Positions 8,784-16,601 of a stretch of 64,000 bases of DNA are shown piece by piece. Origin of the DNA: Pseudomonas sp. P8_229 (GTDB taxonomy: Bacteria > Pseudomonadota > Gammaproteobacteria > Pseudomonadales > Pseudomonadaceae); assembly GCF_034008635.1 (NCBI RefSeq), contig NZ_CP125378.1, forward strand, positions 152,501 to 216,500, read 5' to 3'. The translations under genes were made by a program, and so were the position numbers. The notes beneath the pieces are model-generated. The model worked only from the letters and a program-made list of their open reading frames with translations. It searched no databases and had not been told where the DNA came from. Position 1 is the stretch's first letter; every line of letters begins with the position of its first letter.

Positions 8784-8926
8784 GACGCTTGCTCCTGACG
8801 CTTGTGACTTCATGCAGGCCAAGTTAGATTTCCGCTAACCCCTTGGGAAGATCTATTAACAGATAGGCCATCTTCTGAAAAACAGATAGCCTTGAAAAAA
8901 TCGCTTCCTCGCTGACCGGAGTGTCC
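8784..8926. promoter_or_regulatory. Divergent control region with repeated AACAGATAG boxes
   Basis: The gap between pxpA and the LysR gene holds two identical 9-mers AACAGATAG at 8858-8866 and 8881-8889, 23 bp apart (about two helical turns on the same face). The first is part of a partial dyad, CTATtaacAGATAG (8853-8866). They are the best visible candidates for the LysR-type regulator's recognition and activation sites. This is a sequence observation; binding is inferred. Confidence 0.4.
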
Positions 8927-9844
8927 ATGTCCCTGACCTTGCGCCAAGTGCGCTATTTCGTCGCCACCGCCGAGATCGGGCAGATCTCCCAGGCCGCGAT
9001 TCATCTGAATATTTCGCAGTCGGCGGTGACCACCGCGATCAAGGAACTGGAAGGCATTCTCGGCACGCTGTTGTTCCAGCGCTCGGCGCAAGGCATGAGC
9101 CTGACCGATGCCGGGCGGCACTTTCTGAACCGGGCCTATGTGATTTTGCGCAGCGTCGATGACGCGCTGAACAGCCCGCTGCCGGACATCCGCGCCAGTG
9201 GCGTGTTACGCCTGGCGGCGAGCTATACGGTGTTCGGCTACTTCCTGCCGCACCATTTGCAGCGCCTGGAACACTGGCATCCCGACGTGACCATCGAAGT
9301 TCACGAACAGGAACGACAAGCCATCGAACAGGGGCTGCTCGAAGGTCGGTTCGACATGGCCGTGGTGCTCACCGCCAATCTCACTCACCCGGATATCGTC
9401 TCCGAGACACTCTTCAACTCTGAGCGCCGGTTATGGCTGCCCAGTCACCATCCGCTGTGCGAGCGTTCGGCGGTCAGCCTGGCCGATGTGGCAAAGGAGC
9501 CGTTCATCCTGCTGACCGTCGACGAGGCCGAACAAAGCGCCATGCGTTATTGGGAAAACGCCCGCCAGCAGCCGAACGTGCGGGTCCGCACCAGTTCCGT
9601 GGAAGCCGTGCGCAGCATGGTCGCCAACGGCAGTGGCGTGGCAATCCTTTCGGACCTGGTGCACCGCCCCTGGTCGCTGGAAGGCAAACGCATCGAAACT
9701 CTGACCATCACTGACAAGGTGACGCCGATGAGTGTCGGCCTGGCGTGGCACCGCGCACAGGAGTTCAGCCCGGCGATGCACGCGTTTCGCAATTATTTCC
9801 ACGATGCCTTTCTGGCGCCCCAGCAGCATCTCGCGCGACGCTGA
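8927..9844 (+). CDS. LysR-family regulator, probable activator of the pxp operon
   Basis: The 305-residue protein has the N-terminal winged helix-turn-helix (LTLRQVRYFVATAEIGQISQAAIHLNISQSAVTTAI, about 3-38) and the periplasmic-binding-protein-like effector domain usual for LysR regulators. ATG 8927 is preferred over GTG 8921 because GGAG (8918-8921) lies five bases upstream. It is divergent from pxpA, the standard layout for a regulator of the adjacent operon. The inducer would plausibly be 5-oxoproline or glutamate (inference). Confidence 0.9.
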   Translation: MSLTLRQVRYFVATAEIGQISQAAIHLNISQSAVTTAIKELEGILGTLLFQRSAQGMSLTDAGRHFLNRAYVILRSVDDALNSPLPDIRASGVLRLAASYTVFGYFLPHHLQRLEHWHPDVTIEVHEQERQAIEQGLLEGRFDMAVVLTANLTHPDIVSETLFNSERRLWLPSHHPLCERSAVSLADVAKEPFILLTVDEAEQSAMRYWENARQQPNVRVRTSSVEAVRSMVANGSGVAILSDLVHRPWSLEGKRIETLTITDKVTPMSVGLAWHRAQEFSPAMHAFRNYFHDAFLAPQQHLARR

Positions 9845-9928
9845 AAACAGGGTTACCCTCCGGAAAATGCGCGAGCGCTGCCTCATCGTTCCCCCGCCAA
9901 ACCCCGAGACACTACGCAAGGAAAAACC

Positions 9929-10447
9929 ATGTCGATCCATGCAGTGACCATTCCTCGTTTTGCCCAGATGCTGCGCGCCTTGTCAGCGCTGTTGTCCAAG
10001 GGCGAAGCTTGCGCCGTTGAGCGCGGCTACGACCCGCAGGTTCTGCTCGAAGCACGCCTGGCGCCGGACATGCACAACCTCGCCCGGCAAATTCAGTACA
10101 CCTGCACTCAGGCGCAGGACGCCGTGCAACGGCTGACGCAACAGCCGCTGAGCGCGCTCACACCGCCAGAAAACATGGCGGCGGCCAAGGCATTGATCGA
10201 AAGCACACTGGAGAGGCTGGCAGCAGCGGATCCGGCGCAGATCGACGCCAGCGCGGACAGGAAAATCGCCATCGAACTGCCCAACGGCATCGCTTTCGAC
10301 ATGACCGGCAGCGAATATGCCGTGGACTGGGCCATGCCCCAGTTCTACTTCCACTTGATCACGGCGTACAACATCCTGCGGCACAACGGCGTGCCGCTGG
10401 GCAAGGCGGACTATGTGCAGCACATGTTTGCGTATCTGCGAAAATAA
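9929..10447 (+). CDS. DUF1993 domain-containing protein
   Basis: The 172-residue protein matches the DUF1993 family pattern: an N-terminal RFAQMLRALSALLSKGEA helix, LAPDMHNLARQIQYTCTQA, then EYAVDWAMPQFYFHLITAYNILRHNGVPLGKADY. The latter contains the conserved FYFH...AYNILR segment. The fold is expected to be a DinB-like helical bundle; function is unknown. AAGGAAA lies upstream of the ATG. It stands alone, convergent with the GFA gene; a 13-bp hairpin without a T-tract spans 10459-10489. Confidence 0.85.
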   Translation: MSIHAVTIPRFAQMLRALSALLSKGEACAVERGYDPQVLLEARLAPDMHNLARQIQYTCTQAQDAVQRLTQQPLSALTPPENMAAAKALIESTLERLAAADPAQIDASADRKIAIELPNGIAFDMTGSEYAVDWAMPQFYFHLITAYNILRHNGVPLGKADYVQHMFAYLRK

Positions 10448-10467
10448 TTGCAGGTCAGGCTCCGGCG

Positions 10468-10902
10468 TCAACCACCGTTGACCCGGAGCTCCTGTACCAG
10501 AAACGCCAACGACTCCACGGCGCCACAATGACTTTTGGCCGAGCGTTGCGCATCCCACGACATGGCATCGTCAACGCAAAAATCGCCCGCGCACTCCATG
10601 CTCAGATCGTCATCGAGCAGGCCGAGCGGAACCCACACGTAAGGCGATCCGCGAAGCGGGTTGGGCACGGTCGAACCGCATTGTGCGCAAAAGTCATTTC
10701 GGTAACCGCTGGGTTTGACCCAGCTTTTGATCGAGTCCTGCCCTGCTTCCCAGTGAAAGTCGCGAGCGTTGACCAGCGTGGCGAGGTTGTGGCCGACACC
10801 CGTTTGTTTGCGGCACAGGGTGCAGTGGCAGCGATAGAAAAAACCAGGCACAACCGAGAGGCTGAAGCGTACAGCGGTGCATAGACACTGCCCTGTTGTC
10901 AT
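10468..10902 (-). CDS. GFA family (glutathione-dependent formaldehyde-activating-like) zinc protein
   Basis: The 144-residue protein carries the zinc-binding cysteine pattern of the GFA/CENP-V fold: CLC near residue 6, CHCTLC near 34-39 and FCAQCGS near 78-84. Family members include S-(hydroxymethyl)glutathione synthase, but most are of unknown substrate. The start is set at ATG 10902, which gives MTTGQCLCTAVRF and has a GGAG upstream; an upstream in-frame ATG would add 58 unrelated residues. Confidence 0.88.
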   Translation of the reverse strand: MTTGQCLCTAVRFSLSVVPGFFYRCHCTLCRKQTGVGHNLATLVNARDFHWEAGQDSIKSWVKPSGYRNDFCAQCGSTVPNPLRGSPYVWVPLGLLDDDLSMECAGDFCVDDAMSWDAQRSAKSHCGAVESLAFLVQELRVNGG

Positions 10903-10991
10903 GAAAATCTCCTGTGGACGAGCGCTTGCACATCCATGCTGAAGTTTCTTATGTTCAAGGCCGCATTCTAACCATCGGCGAGCGTTCAGCC

Positions 10992-11414
10992 ATGACTCAG
11001 ATGAAAAACCCCGAAGACGTCCCCGGTGCATTCCAGACGGCCTGGAACACCCACGACATGCCCGCACTCGGCGCACTGTTCGATCCGCAGGCGACGTTCG
11101 TCAATCGCTTCGGCCACTTCGTTCGGGGCATCGAGGAAATTGTCGCGTTGCACGCGCCCATTCACCAGACAATCTACCGCGACTCCACCCTTGAAAACGC
11201 ACTAATCGATGTCGATCACGTCGCTGACGGAGTGGCGATCGTTCATTTCTGGAGTCGTCTGTCGGCCGGTGCTGCACATCCGGCCGGGGCGCATGCGGTG
11301 GATACACTGATTCTCGCGGTGCTGACCCGACACAACGAGGCCTGGCGCATCAGGGCGCTGGAGAATGTGACGCTCACCAACCCGCGCACGGGTGAAGCCA
11401 TCTTGCGCGAATAG
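10992..11414 (+). CDS. SgcJ/EcaC-type NTF2-like protein
   Basis: The 140-residue product has the SnoaL/NTF2-like cone-fold signature of the SgcJ/EcaC family: FQTAWNTHDMPALGALFDPQATFVNRFG, a central DSTLENALIDVDHVADGVAIVHF strand set, and C-terminal WRIRALENVTL. Family members are usually annotated as oxidoreductases of unknown activity. The start at 10992 is used because no family-like sequence lies upstream. It is divergent from the GFA gene and convergent with the old yellow enzyme. Confidence 0.75.
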   Translation: MTQMKNPEDVPGAFQTAWNTHDMPALGALFDPQATFVNRFGHFVRGIEEIVALHAPIHQTIYRDSTLENALIDVDHVADGVAIVHFWSRLSAGAAHPAGAHAVDTLILAVLTRHNEAWRIRALENVTLTNPRTGEAILRE

Positions 11415-11474
11415 CCAACGCGGGCGACGCCACAGGAATGTATTTCACCCTGCGCTGCATCCGTTTCAGTCGCC

Positions 11475-12707
11475 TCACGTCGAACGTTTTTCTACCCACC
11501 GCCGATACTGGCGCGTGCGAAACGCCATGCCGACCTGCTGCAGAATCAGCGCACGCAGCGGCGACACGCCCGGGTCGGGCTTTTTCGCCTGACTGAGTTT
11601 GCCCAGCTGAAACTTGACCACCGCCATGTTCGCCAGCGCGGCGATGGTTTTGTTTTTCCAAGTGATCGGCGGCAACTGTGGGGCGTTGTCCTTGCCCTGC
11701 AGCCAGTCACGCGGCAGATGCGGATCGATGGCCAACGCAGTGCCGATCCCCACCATGTCGACGCCACTCTGAACGACCTGTTCGGCCACCGGGCGGCGGC
11801 GAATCCCGCCGGTGACCATCACCGGCATTTTCGCGACAGTCTGAATGTCGTGGGCAAATTCGACGAAGTAAGCCTCGCGGGCCAGGGTCCGGCCATCGCG
11901 CGCCTCGCCCTGCATGGCAGGGACTTCGTAACTGCCGCCGGATAATTCCACCAGATCCACACCCAGATCGTTGAGCAGCTCAACCACCTTTTTCGCGTCG
12001 TCGGCGGTGAAGCCTCCGCGCTGAAAATCGGCAGAGTTGAGTTTGACCGCCACCGCAAAATCCGCCGCAACCACCGCCCTCACCGCTCTGACGATATCAA
12101 GCAACAGGCGCGCGCGGTTTTCCAGGGAGCCGCCCCACTCGTCCGTCCGCTGGTTGGTCAGCGGCGACAGGAACTGGCTCAACAGATAACCATGCGCGGC
12201 GTGGATTTCCACGCCAGTGAACCCGGCCTGTTCGCCAAGGCTTGCGGTGCGTGCAAAGCGCTGAATGACCTCCTCAATCACACTTGGAGTCATGGCATGG
12301 GGCGTAGCGAAGCGCTTGGACATGTTGCCCAGCTCCAGCGGCACGGCTGACGGCGCCCAGGTTTTTTGCCCAAGGTTGGCCTGCATCTGCCGGCCCGGGT
12401 GATTGATCTGCAACCAGAATTGCGCGCCGCCGGAGCGACCAATACTCGACCAGCGCCGGAACTTGGCGAGTTGCTGGTCGTCCTGCAGCACCACGCCGCC
12501 CGGGCCGGTCATGGCGCAGCCGTCGACCATCACGTTGCCGGTGATGATCAGCCCGGCCCCACCATCGGCCCAGGCCTGGTAGAGCCGCATCAGTTCCTCG
12601 GAGGGCGCCTGATCGGCGTCGGCCATGTTCTCTTCCATGGCGGCTTTGGCGATTCGGTTCTTGATGGTCGAACCGTTGGGAAGTAGCAGGGGGTCGAACA
12701 CATTCAT
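11475..12707 (-). CDS. Old yellow enzyme-type NADH:flavin oxidoreductase
   Basis: The 410-residue FMN-dependent TIM barrel belongs to the OYE/YqjM/2,4-dienoyl-CoA reductase group. Hallmarks are the N-terminal strand with IKNRIAKAAMEE, the substrate-binding EIHAAHGYLLSQFLSP with TNQRTDEWGGS, and the C-terminal phosphate-binding VTGGIRRR. Such enzymes reduce electrophilic alkenes or nitro compounds with NAD(P)H. GAGGACTG is the ribosome-binding site. A MerR-type promoter lies directly upstream and the merR gene follows, so it is probably an inducible detoxification enzyme. Confidence 0.9.
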   Translation of the reverse strand: MNVFDPLLLPNGSTIKNRIAKAAMEENMADADQAPSEELMRLYQAWADGGAGLIITGNVMVDGCAMTGPGGVVLQDDQQLAKFRRWSSIGRSGGAQFWLQINHPGRQMQANLGQKTWAPSAVPLELGNMSKRFATPHAMTPSVIEEVIQRFARTASLGEQAGFTGVEIHAAHGYLLSQFLSPLTNQRTDEWGGSLENRARLLLDIVRAVRAVVAADFAVAVKLNSADFQRGGFTADDAKKVVELLNDLGVDLVELSGGSYEVPAMQGEARDGRTLAREAYFVEFAHDIQTVAKMPVMVTGGIRRRPVAEQVVQSGVDMVGIGTALAIDPHLPRDWLQGKDNAPQLPPITWKNKTIAALANMAVVKFQLGKLSQAKKPDPGVSPLRALILQQVGMAFRTRQYRRWVEKRST

Positions 12708-12734
12708 GGGGCAGTCCTCAACTGAGATGAGGCC

Positions 12735-12765
12735 ACCATAAGATTAAAGCCAACTTTAAGGTCAA
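12735..12765 (-). promoter_or_regulatory. MerR-type promoter of the old yellow enzyme gene
   Basis: On the minus strand TTGACC (12760-12765) and TATGGT (12735-12740) are separated by 19 bp, the overlong spacer typical of MerR-regulated promoters. The spacer contains the perfect dyad TTAAAG-TTGG-CTTTAA (12744-12759). The spacing and dyad are read directly. Control by the MerR regulator encoded just upstream is inferred from the architecture and from a second matching site before merR. Confidence 0.8.
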
Positions 12766-12790
12766 TAGCTTTTTTAAGGATATTCGATGT

Positions 12791-13234
12791 TCAGCGCGCC
12801 ACATCACGGCGGTCTGAAGAACCCACCACGCCTTCTTCGCGCAAGCGATTCATCAGCATTTGCGCATTGTCCGCACACGCCATGCCCTCAGGCTTGCCCT
12901 CGACACCCTTGATGACCAGCAGCAATTGCGCCTTGTTCCGGGCCAGCCGTTGCTGCAGGACTTCGATTTCCTCGACCTTTTGCTTGAGGCCACTGAGCAA
13001 CTGTTCATGCTGCCAGCCCTGCGCATTCATCGGCATCAACTGGCGGATTTCCTCCAATGAGAATCCCGCCGCCTGCGCACCGGTAATGAGCTCCAGAAGC
13101 CACTGGGTGTCGGGAGCGTAATCGCGATAGCCGTTGGCTTTGCGCCCGACCGAGGTGATCAGACCACTCGCTTCGTAGAAGCGGATGCGAGACGGCGCCA
13201 ACCCGCTGATTTTCGCCAATTCACCGATTCTCAT
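12791..13234 (-). CDS. MerR family transcriptional regulator
   Basis: The 147-residue protein begins MRIGELAKISGLAPSRIRFYEASGLI, the MerR winged-helix signature, then GYRDYAP and a long dimerisation helix (about 75-110). The short C-terminal part contains a single cysteine (MACADNAQ). There is no CxxC or metal-binding loop of the CueR/ZntR type, so an organic or redox-type effector is more likely. The gene is upstream of the old yellow enzyme on the same strand, and similar 19-bp-spacer promoters precede both. Confidence 0.9.
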   Translation of the reverse strand: MRIGELAKISGLAPSRIRFYEASGLITSVGRKANGYRDYAPDTQWLLELITGAQAAGFSLEEIRQLMPMNAQGWQHEQLLSGLKQKVEEIEVLQQRLARNKAQLLLVIKGVEGKPEGMACADNAQMLMNRLREEGVVGSSDRRDVAR

Positions 13235-13251
13235 GTTCCACTCCGCAGACG

Positions 13252-13282
13252 CATTAACATTGAAGCTGACTTTAAACCTGAA
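13252..13282 (-). promoter_or_regulatory. MerR-type promoter of the merR gene itself
   Basis: Minus-strand TTCAGG (13277-13282) and TTAATG (13252-13257) flank a 19-bp spacer with the imperfect dyad TTAAAG-TCAG-CTTCAA. It matches the perfect site before the old yellow enzyme at 13 of 16 positions. This suggests autoregulation by the same MerR protein, with weaker affinity. Confidence 0.65.
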
Positions 13283-13413
13283 CTGATTCGGCGGCCAATC
13301 GGCGCAGAGGTTTTATCGCAGTCGACGACCAGCGCAATCCAGCCGCCTCCTCGAGCGTTGCTTACGCTCACGGAATCTGCACAATGGCCGGCTTTTCTCG
13401 ACAGGAAGTCCCC

Positions 13414-13950
13414 ATGCAACGGATTGTGATTCTAGGCAATGCCGGTAGCGGCAAGTCCACCCTGGCCCGCGCCCTGGGTCAGCGCCTGAACCTGCCCGTC
13501 GTTCACCTCGACACCTTGTTCTGGGAGCCAGGCTGGGTCGAGCCAGATGCCGAGCAGTTCCGCACCCGAGTCAGCGCAGCGGTGGCAGCGGATGCCTGGG
13601 TGTGTGAAGGCAACTACGCGCGGCGAACCTTCGACCTGCGCCTGCCACGCGCCGACTTGATCATTTGGCTGGATACCCCTCGCCTCACCTGTTTCACCCG
13701 AGTGATCCAGCGCAGCGTGCTGAAGCGCCCTCGCGCTGACCAGCCAACAGGTTGCGAAGAGACGCTCGACCGGGCGTTTCTGGAATTTCTGAAGTTTGTC
13801 TGGACGTTTGATCGCGGCTACCGACCGGGGATTGAAAAAGTGCGCCTGGCCATCGGCCCGAACATTCCTGTGGTACACCTGCGAGACAAGCGGCAGATTG
13901 CTGCATTTGTCGATGAATTGACTGCTACGTCCACAACCTGTCTGGAGTGA
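13414..13950 (+). CDS. P-loop kinase of the adenylate kinase/topology-modulation (FlaR-like) family
   Basis: The 178-residue protein opens with MQRIVILGNAGSGKSTLARAL, a Walker A (GNAGSGKST), and continues with HLDTLFWEPGW and CEGNYARRTFDLRLPRADLIIWLDTPR. These are characteristic of the group annotated as adenylate kinase-like or 'DNA topology modulation' proteins. The phosphate acceptor is not known. AGGAAG lies eight bases upstream of ATG 13414; the in-frame ATG at 13384 lacks such a site. Confidence 0.82.
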   Translation: MQRIVILGNAGSGKSTLARALGQRLNLPVVHLDTLFWEPGWVEPDAEQFRTRVSAAVAADAWVCEGNYARRTFDLRLPRADLIIWLDTPRLTCFTRVIQRSVLKRPRADQPTGCEETLDRAFLEFLKFVWTFDRGYRPGIEKVRLAIGPNIPVVHLRDKRQIAAFVDELTATSTTCLE

Positions 13951-14031
13951 ACGTGCTTGCCGGCCATCTGTCGGATTGCACAAGTGCTTAGCGGTGTCGG
14001 CACGCCGCAGCGAACGTCATAGAGGACCAGC

Positions 14032-15033
14032 ATGGACACCAAAAAACTCGAATTCGGCACAGATGAAATCGCGCAGATGCAGCGCTTCAACAAGACCCTC
14101 GCCTGGCTGCCGCGGTTTCGAGTCCGTAATCGCGTCGTGCCGCGACTGATCCAGACGCTGCTGCGCGTCAGTCAGAAGGCCGGCGCAGACAAGCTGCGCA
14201 AACACGGCCTTGAGGCCGAAGACATCGTGATTGATTCAAACGGCGTCCCGGTACCGCTGCGAATTATCAGGCCCAAAGGCCAAGCCCGAGGCGTGGTGCT
14301 GGATTTTCATGGCGGTGGCTGGGTCATCGGCAACCCGCAGATGAACGACGAGCTCAATGCGGGCATGGTCAATGCGTGCAACGTGGCGGTGGTCTCGGTG
14401 GATTATCGGCTGGCGGTCAACACGCCAGTGGAGGGGTTGCTGGCGGATTGTCTGGGTGCCGCTCGCTGGTTGCTCGGCTGCAACGAATTCGCTGATCTGC
14501 CGATAATCGTCGTTGGGGAATCGGCAGGCGGCCATCTGGCGGCGGCGACGTTGTTGGGGCTGCAATCGTCGCCAGAATTGCTGCAGCGCATCCAAGGTGC
14601 GCTGCTGTATTACGGCGTCTACGACCTGACCGGAACAGCCAGTGTGCGCGCTGCTACTGCCGACACCCTGCTGCTGGACGGCCCCGGCATGGTCGAGGCG
14701 CTACGCCAGTTGACCCCGGACCTGAGCGATGCGCAACGCCAACAGCCGCCGTTGTCACCGCTGTACGGCGACTTTGCCGGCATGCCACCGGCGCTGATGT
14801 TTGTCGGCGAACTGGACCCGCTGCGCGACGACACCCTGGAACTGGCTGCACGCTGGAAAGCGTCGGCAGTGGTTGAGGTGCACTTGCTGCCCGCTTGCGC
14901 CCATGGGTTTATCCATTTTCCGACGACCATGGCCGACAAGGTGCTGGCTCACAGCCGGGCATGGATCAACCATCGAAGCGCCGCGCAGGAGCCCGTGGAT
15001 CGTTGCGCTCAGCTCACGCCAGCAACTCGGTAA
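14032..15033 (+). CDS. Alpha/beta hydrolase of the hormone-sensitive lipase family
   Basis: The 333-residue esterase shows the oxyanion-hole HGGGW (LDFHGGGWVIGN), the nucleophile elbow GESAGG, the acid in GELDPLRDD and the histidine in CAHGFIHF, i.e. a complete HSL-type catalytic set. It has no signal peptide, so it is cytoplasmic. Its last 20 bases overlap the convergent trmK gene. The substrate is unknown, probably a short-chain ester. Confidence 0.88.
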   Translation: MDTKKLEFGTDEIAQMQRFNKTLAWLPRFRVRNRVVPRLIQTLLRVSQKAGADKLRKHGLEAEDIVIDSNGVPVPLRIIRPKGQARGVVLDFHGGGWVIGNPQMNDELNAGMVNACNVAVVSVDYRLAVNTPVEGLLADCLGAARWLLGCNEFADLPIIVVGESAGGHLAAATLLGLQSSPELLQRIQGALLYYGVYDLTGTASVRAATADTLLLDGPGMVEALRQLTPDLSDAQRQQPPLSPLYGDFAGMPPALMFVGELDPLRDDTLELAARWKASAVVEVHLLPACAHGFIHFPTTMADKVLAHSRAWINHRSAAQEPVDRCAQLTPATR

Positions 15034-15709
15034 TCCACTGAATCTGCTGCGCGACCTCTTGCCGCTTTTCTTCGGGCACAGCATGGCGCGCACGGGTGAA
15101 GCTGTTCAGGGTTTTCTGTTTCTGGCGCAACAGGTGCTGCCATTTGGCGAGAAATGCCGGGCTGCGCGCCAGCATCTGCAACGGGCCGAAGTACAGTTGT
15201 TCGGCGCTGTAGTCGACCGGGCCGGAGCGCTCGGCAACGATGATTTCGTAGAAGAAGCGGTTTTCCTGCAATAGCTCCTCGAGGAGGATGCGGTAGTCGT
15301 TGTCCATCAGCCATTGGCGCAGCGGTTGCTCGCCACCGTTGGGTTGCAGGATCAGCCGCTCGTGCCCGCTCAGGCGCGCCTTGCCACTGTCGAGGATATC
15401 GCGAATGGTCTCGCCACCCATGCCGCACAGGCTGATTGCGGTAATCCCGTCACCCGGCTCGATCGCCGCCAGACCACTGGCCAGGCGCACGGTAATGTGC
15501 GGCTGCAGATCGTTCTCGCGTACCGTGCGCACGGCCGCCTGAAACGGCGTCAACGCCACTTCACCGGCCACCGCCGCCGCGATGGCGCCACGGCGCATCA
15601 GGGCCACCGGCAGATAGCCGTGATCCGAGCCGATATCCGCCAGCCGCGCGCCCGCCGGCACCTGCGCCGCCACCCGCTCCAGGCGCATGGACAAAGTGTG
15701 TTCGTTCAA
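15014..15709 (-). CDS. trmK: tRNA (adenine(22)-N1)-methyltransferase
   Basis: TrmK methylates A22 in tRNA using S-adenosylmethionine. The 231 residues contain the SAM-binding ADIGSDHGYLPVALM, the AISLCGMGGETIRDIL block and LILQPNGGEQPLRQWL, all diagnostic of the family. The start is a TTG at 15709, preceded by AAAAGGGG six bases away; the first in-frame ATG (15688) has no ribosome-binding site. The gene overlaps the esterase 3' end tail to tail. Confidence 0.9.
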   Translation of the reverse strand: MNEHTLSMRLERVAAQVPAGARLADIGSDHGYLPVALMRRGAIAAAVAGEVALTPFQAAVRTVRENDLQPHITVRLASGLAAIEPGDGITAISLCGMGGETIRDILDSGKARLSGHERLILQPNGGEQPLRQWLMDNDYRILLEELLQENRFFYEIIVAERSGPVDYSAEQLYFGPLQMLARSPAFLAKWQHLLRQKQKTLNSFTRARHAVPEEKRQEVAQQIQWITELLA

Positions 15710-15956
15710 CTGCCGCCCCTTTTCCCAGCAATAACCGGCACTGCGGGCCGGACAAGGGGCGCGACTCTAGCGGGCTGTGGCTGGCAATTCAAATCCGGGC
15801 GTGCCAAGCGCCCTATCCTGCGGCTACCTGTCCATCCGTAGCCGAGACCTCAGCACCAATAGCGTTCAACTTGTCATGCACGTGATGGCCCGATACCAGT
15901 ACAGTATCCAGCCAGAAATGACAGTATTGGCTGTTCAATTCCATGATGGAGAGTAA

Positions 15957-16529
15957 ATGAGGCTACACACCCTGAGATCATTGTTGACCTCTATGCGCGG
16001 TCACAGCTCGGATCGCAACGGCAAAATCGTTGCATGGTTCGTGATGATGGTGATTGCGCTTGCATCCGCTGTATACGCTTACAAGGGATACAAGTTGACC
16101 CGAGATAGCAGCGATCCCTTTGCGCAGACATGTGCAGCCGTCGTAGATGCACGATCTTCGTTTCTTGAAGTGGGGGCTGAAGCTATGTCACGCACAGAGC
16201 CAGGACGCTCCAAGTCCAGGGATCAGTTGGAGCATGATGTGCGAAAAGTCACGGAGTTCGCCAATCGTAGCGATGATCCGGTCATCAGAGTAGCGGCGAC
16301 AAATATTCGCATCTCGCTCGCACGTGGGCTTAACTTGACGCCCGAACAGCCAGGGGATGACATTGCAAAAATGAAGCTTTGTCTTATTGAAAGGTTTTTC
16401 GATGAGTCAGAAGTCATCGCAAGCAAGTGCAGGGAAGAAGGCCTTCCTGCCACACCCAAACCCCTCAGAGGTTTCGGTGCCGGTCCCCTTCATTCGATCT
16501 GTGAAGATCTTTTTACGAACGCAATGTAA
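15957..16529 (+). CDS. Single-pass membrane protein of unknown function
   Basis: I do not recognise this 190-residue protein. A transmembrane segment is evident at about 24-42 (IVAWFVMMVIALASAVYAY) after a basic N-terminus. A soluble, mostly helical domain with four or five cysteines (TCAAVVDA, MKLCLIER, SKCREEG, SICEDL) follows and would lie outside the cytoplasm. GGAG at 15949-15952 supports the start. Base composition is slightly less GC-rich than its neighbours. The upstream gap carries two ACAGTAT 7-mers 20 bp apart (15901, 15921). Confidence 0.7.
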   Translation: MRLHTLRSLLTSMRGHSSDRNGKIVAWFVMMVIALASAVYAYKGYKLTRDSSDPFAQTCAAVVDARSSFLEVGAEAMSRTEPGRSKSRDQLEHDVRKVTEFANRSDDPVIRVAATNIRISLARGLNLTPEQPGDDIAKMKLCLIERFFDESEVIASKCREEGLPATPKPLRGFGAGPLHSICEDLFTNAM

Positions 16530-16601
16530 CAGTCGGATCTAACGTTGCGCCCGCGCAGAGCGCTGTAATCACATAGCGATTCAATCAAGGAAGAACCCCC
16601 A

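Noticed and set aside
10459..10489. Hairpin GCTCCGG-C-GTCAAC/GTTGACCCGGAGC as terminator of the DUF1993 gene
   Set aside because: The stem is good but no T-tract follows on either strand, and half of it lies in the GFA coding sequence; kept only as a note.
15901..15927. Possible LexA box upstream of the single-pass membrane protein
   Set aside because: ACAGTAT occurs twice in direct orientation, but the CTGT-N8-ACAG pattern is not present.
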